64,000 nt of DNA, taken from positions 1 to 64,000 of the forward strand of contig SUYP01000012.1 in NCBI GenBank assembly GCA_015060395.1, in the 5' to 3' direction. This stretch comes from Bacteroidales bacterium. Lineage in GTDB: Bacteria; Bacteroidota; Bacteroidia; Bacteroidales; UBA932. Numbering within the stretch: position 1 is the first letter of the stretch; each line of letters starts with the position of its first letter. This document shows positions 62,051-64,000 of the stretch, piece after piece. The position numbers were made by a program, and so were the translations under genes. The notes beneath the pieces were generated by a model. It had not been told where the DNA came from and did no database searches. It saw only the letters and a list, made by a program, of their open reading frames with translations.

Positions 62051-64000
62051 CTAGCAGCGGCCGCTTGCAGCAATCATATCTGTCAGAGCCTGATTGAACT
62101 CATCCGCAGCAGCAAGCTGCTCGAGAGTCAGATGCATACGGTAACGCCAGTAGTGACGTGAGTTTGCAGGAACATTGATACGCTCTGCATTAGGATCTTC
62201 GCGACGGAGCTGAGCATCCATTGAAAGCCAGTCCTGAAGAGGAAGGATGGTCAGCATTGCCGGAGACCATACGTGCTGCTCGAGAATCTGACGGCAGATC
62301 CAAGGTTCGCAGAAATATGGAGCCTCGCCCTGGTTGCCGAGAATCATCTGCCAGAAGTCATTTGTAACCTGACGATCCTCCTCCCACCAGGCACGGATAG
62401 GATTCATATCGTGTGTCGAAGTCGTGCAGACTGAAAGATAAGGATAGTTTGCAGGATGAGCAAATGTCTCCTCTACTGACTTAGGCATACGCTGGATTTC
62501 AAGCGAAAGGATGCGAAGATCATCCATCACCTGAGGCACTGTAGCAGGAATCATTCCAAGGTCCTCACCGCAGGCAAGCATTCCTGTCGAATCAAGGAGG
62601 GCTGGAAGCTTCTGCATTGCCTTGTCCTTCCAGAACTCGTTGTTGCGACGATAGAAGAAGTCATCATAGAGACGGTCGAAAGCGGCACGGCGGTATGCAT
62701 CAAGCACATAATAAGCCTGAGTCTGCTTTGCACCGATCTTAGGATGGTAATGACCCTCCTGACGCGGATCCTGAAGGAAGAGGTCGAATTCGTTCACATC
62801 GAATCCCTGAGCCTGAAGCTCGTGTGCAGGATATGGGAGTGCTGGGTTGAAGTAGCCGTTCAAGCCGCTCTTTGTCCAGAGAGGAATCTCCCAGATGCGG
62901 AAGAATCCGAGGATATGGTCGATACGGAATGCGTCGAAGTACTCCGACATCTTCGCAAGACGAGCCTTCCACCAAGCGAAGTCATCCTCAGCCATCTTCT
63001 CCCAGTTGTATGTAGGGAAGCCCCAGTTCTGGCCGTCTGCAGAGAATGCATCAGGCGGTGCTCCAGCCTGTGAATCCATATGGAAGAGCTCAGGATAAAG
63101 CCAGGCATCCACGCTGGTACGGCTGATTCCGATAGGAAGGTCACCCTTGAATACAACTCCCTTTGAATGAGCATATTCGCAGACCTCTGAAAGCTGAAGG
63201 TCAAGATGATACTGGACAAAGCACCAGAAATCGATTTCTGACTTGTGCTCTTCGCAGAATGCATCGACTTTCTTCTTGTTATATTTCGCATAGCTCTTCC
63301 ACTGCGTGAAGTCAGGAGTGCCGTTCTGGTCACGAAGCACGCAGAATGCTGCGTATGGAAGAAGCCATCCGGCATTCTTCTTTACGAAAGCCTGATATCC
63401 CTTGGTTGCAGAAAGCTTCTTGAATGTCTTATCGAAAGCTCCGCGGAGAAGCTCGAGCTTCGCATTGTTCACACGCTCGTAGTCGATCTGGTCGAGAGCG
63501 TTGAGCTCCGCCTGAAGTGCCTTATAAGCCTCATCGACCTTCACACCGGCTGCAGGGAGATGCAGGAACTGAGGGTGAAGAGCGAAAGTAGAGTTAGGAT
63601 TGTATGGATATGAATCCTCCCAGGTATGAAGCATCGTGGTATCGTTGATAGGAAGAAGCTGAAGGACGCTCTGTCCTGTAGATGCAGCCCAGTCCACCAT
63701 CTTCTTGAGGTCATAGAACTCACCTACGCCGAAGTCATCATCGCTGCGGAGAGCGAACACCGGAATGGCCGTACCGGCACCCTTCCACCTGCGTCCGCTG
63801 AAACTTACCTGCAGGTCAGCCTTGACAGTAAACCCGTCAGCCTCAGTAAGTTCTGCAAACCATCTGTTATCACCATCCTCCCAAGCCACCGGAGCAAGGG
63901 TCTCCTTGTCCGCAATGAGAATCTTATATTCAAAAGTCTCCGCCACATTGAGGGCAAGAGTCCATACCGGGAATCCGGCAGCATCAAACGGAACGACCTT
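62051..64000 (-). CDS. malQ: 4-alpha-glucanotransferase (GH77), 5' end beyond the window
   Basis: Cytoplasmic amylomaltase that moves maltodextrin chains between acceptors. The visible 649 residues read in frame to the window edge, so the N-terminus is missing; a GTG at 63946 is probably internal. The visible N-terminal stretch (GFPVWTLALNV...FEYKI) fits a CBM20-type domain, which Bacteroidetes MalQ usually carries in tandem. The GH77 core opens with GTAIPVFALRS. Its catalytic residues are the Asp of RIDHILGFF (codon 62918-62920), the Glu of CGEDLG (62564-62566) and the Asp of THDMNP (62408-62410). It is convergent with the LytTR gene. Confidence 0.94.
   Translation of the reverse strand, partial: KVVPFDAAGFPVWTLALNVAETFEYKILIADKETLAPVAWEDGDNRWFAELTEADGFTVKADLQVSFSGRRWKGAGTAIPVFALRSDDDFGVGEFYDLKKMVDWAASTGQSVLQLLPINDTTMLHTWEDSYPYNPNSTFALHPQFLHLPAAGVKVDEAYKALQAELNALDQIDYERVNNAKLELLRGAFDKTFKKLSATKGYQAFVKKNAGWLLPYAAFCVLRDQNGTPDFTQWKSYAKYNKKKVDAFCEEHKSEIDFWCFVQYHLDLQLSEVCEYAHSKGVVFKGDLPIGISRTSVDAWLYPELFHMDSQAGAPPDAFSADGQNWGFPTYNWEKMAEDDFAWWKARLAKMSEYFDAFRIDHILGFFRIWEIPLWTKSGLNGYFNPALPYPAHELQAQGFDVNEFDLFLQDPRQEGHYHPKIGAKQTQAYYVLDAYRRAAFDRLYDDFFYRRNNEFWKDKAMQKLPALLDSTGMLACGEDLGMIPATVPQVMDDLRILSLEIQRMPKSVEETFAHPANYPYLSVCTTSTHDMNPIRAWWEEDRQVTNDFWQMILGNQGEAPYFCEPWICRQILEQHVWSPAMLTILPLQDWLSMDAQLRREDPNAERINVPANSRHYWRYRMHLTLEQLAAADEFNQALTDMIAASGRC

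Noticed and set aside
63944..63946. GTG considered as the malQ start
   Set aside because: The frame stays open to the window edge with CBM20-like sequence, so the true start lies outside the window.

Overview
The window looks like chromosomal DNA from a member of the Bacteroidota, most likely the order Bacteroidales. The evidence is: paired SusC/SusD outer-membrane genes, a BACON-domain lipoprotein amylase, a eukaryote-like glycogen gene set, an IleRS of about 1140 residues, and promoters of the TTTG-N19/20-TAnnTTTG type. GC content is moderate and genes are tightly packed; no gene-free stretch exceeds 300 bp. No CRISPR array, insertion sequence, integrase, phage gene or rRNA was seen. The genus cannot be fixed from this sequence alone.

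Layout. 1-6.0 kb: tRNA-Ser(UGA), then lspA, a DksA/TraR-family gene and ileS on the minus strand; cvpA-like and tsaB on the plus strand. 6.0-11.1 kb (minus): ABC exporter, thioredoxin-fold lipoprotein, HIT protein, greA, a small membrane protein and ribF. 11.1-22.1 kb (minus): a glycogen cluster with branching enzyme, debranching enzyme, GT4/GT5-type glycosyltransferase, GH57 enzyme and a giant fusion of glycogen synthase with glycogen phosphorylase. Upstream lie xseA-xseB. 23.5-34.9 kb: housekeeping genes engB, prs, a Cys-rich small protein, der, a DUF4783-like protein, rlmH, a very large NtrY-like kinase facing an NtrC-like regulator, cmk, ispH and efp. 35.1-37.6 kb: an AT-richer segment with a lipoprotein of unknown function and a membrane-bound TPR-HTH regulator. 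37.6-43.2 kb: lptB, dnaX, a secreted protein, an M16 peptidase, a 25-bp perfect inverted repeat and an O-methyltransferase. 43.2-64 kb: an alpha-glucan (starch) utilisation locus.

The starch locus holds two paralogous SusC/SusD pairs flanking a six-module SusE/F-like lipoprotein and a surface GH13 amylase. Next come a maltose-type MFS transporter, a divergent LytS/LytTR two-component pair and a GH77 4-alpha-glucanotransferase cut by the window end. The inferred flow is: surface binding and cleavage (SusD, SusE/F-like protein, amylase), TonB-dependent uptake (SusC), inner-membrane transport (MFS), cytoplasmic rearrangement (MalQ), and storage or release through the glycogen cluster at 11-22 kb.

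The most unusual points are: an apparent SusE/F-type starch-binding module inserted inside the GH13 barrel; a recent in-frame 312-bp duplication in the SusE/F-like gene; two perfect LytTR-type boxes 21 bp apart between the transporter and the LytS/LytTR genes; the synthase-phosphorylase fusion; a histone-like tail on the GH57 enzyme; and an NtrC-like regulator without a DNA-binding domain.
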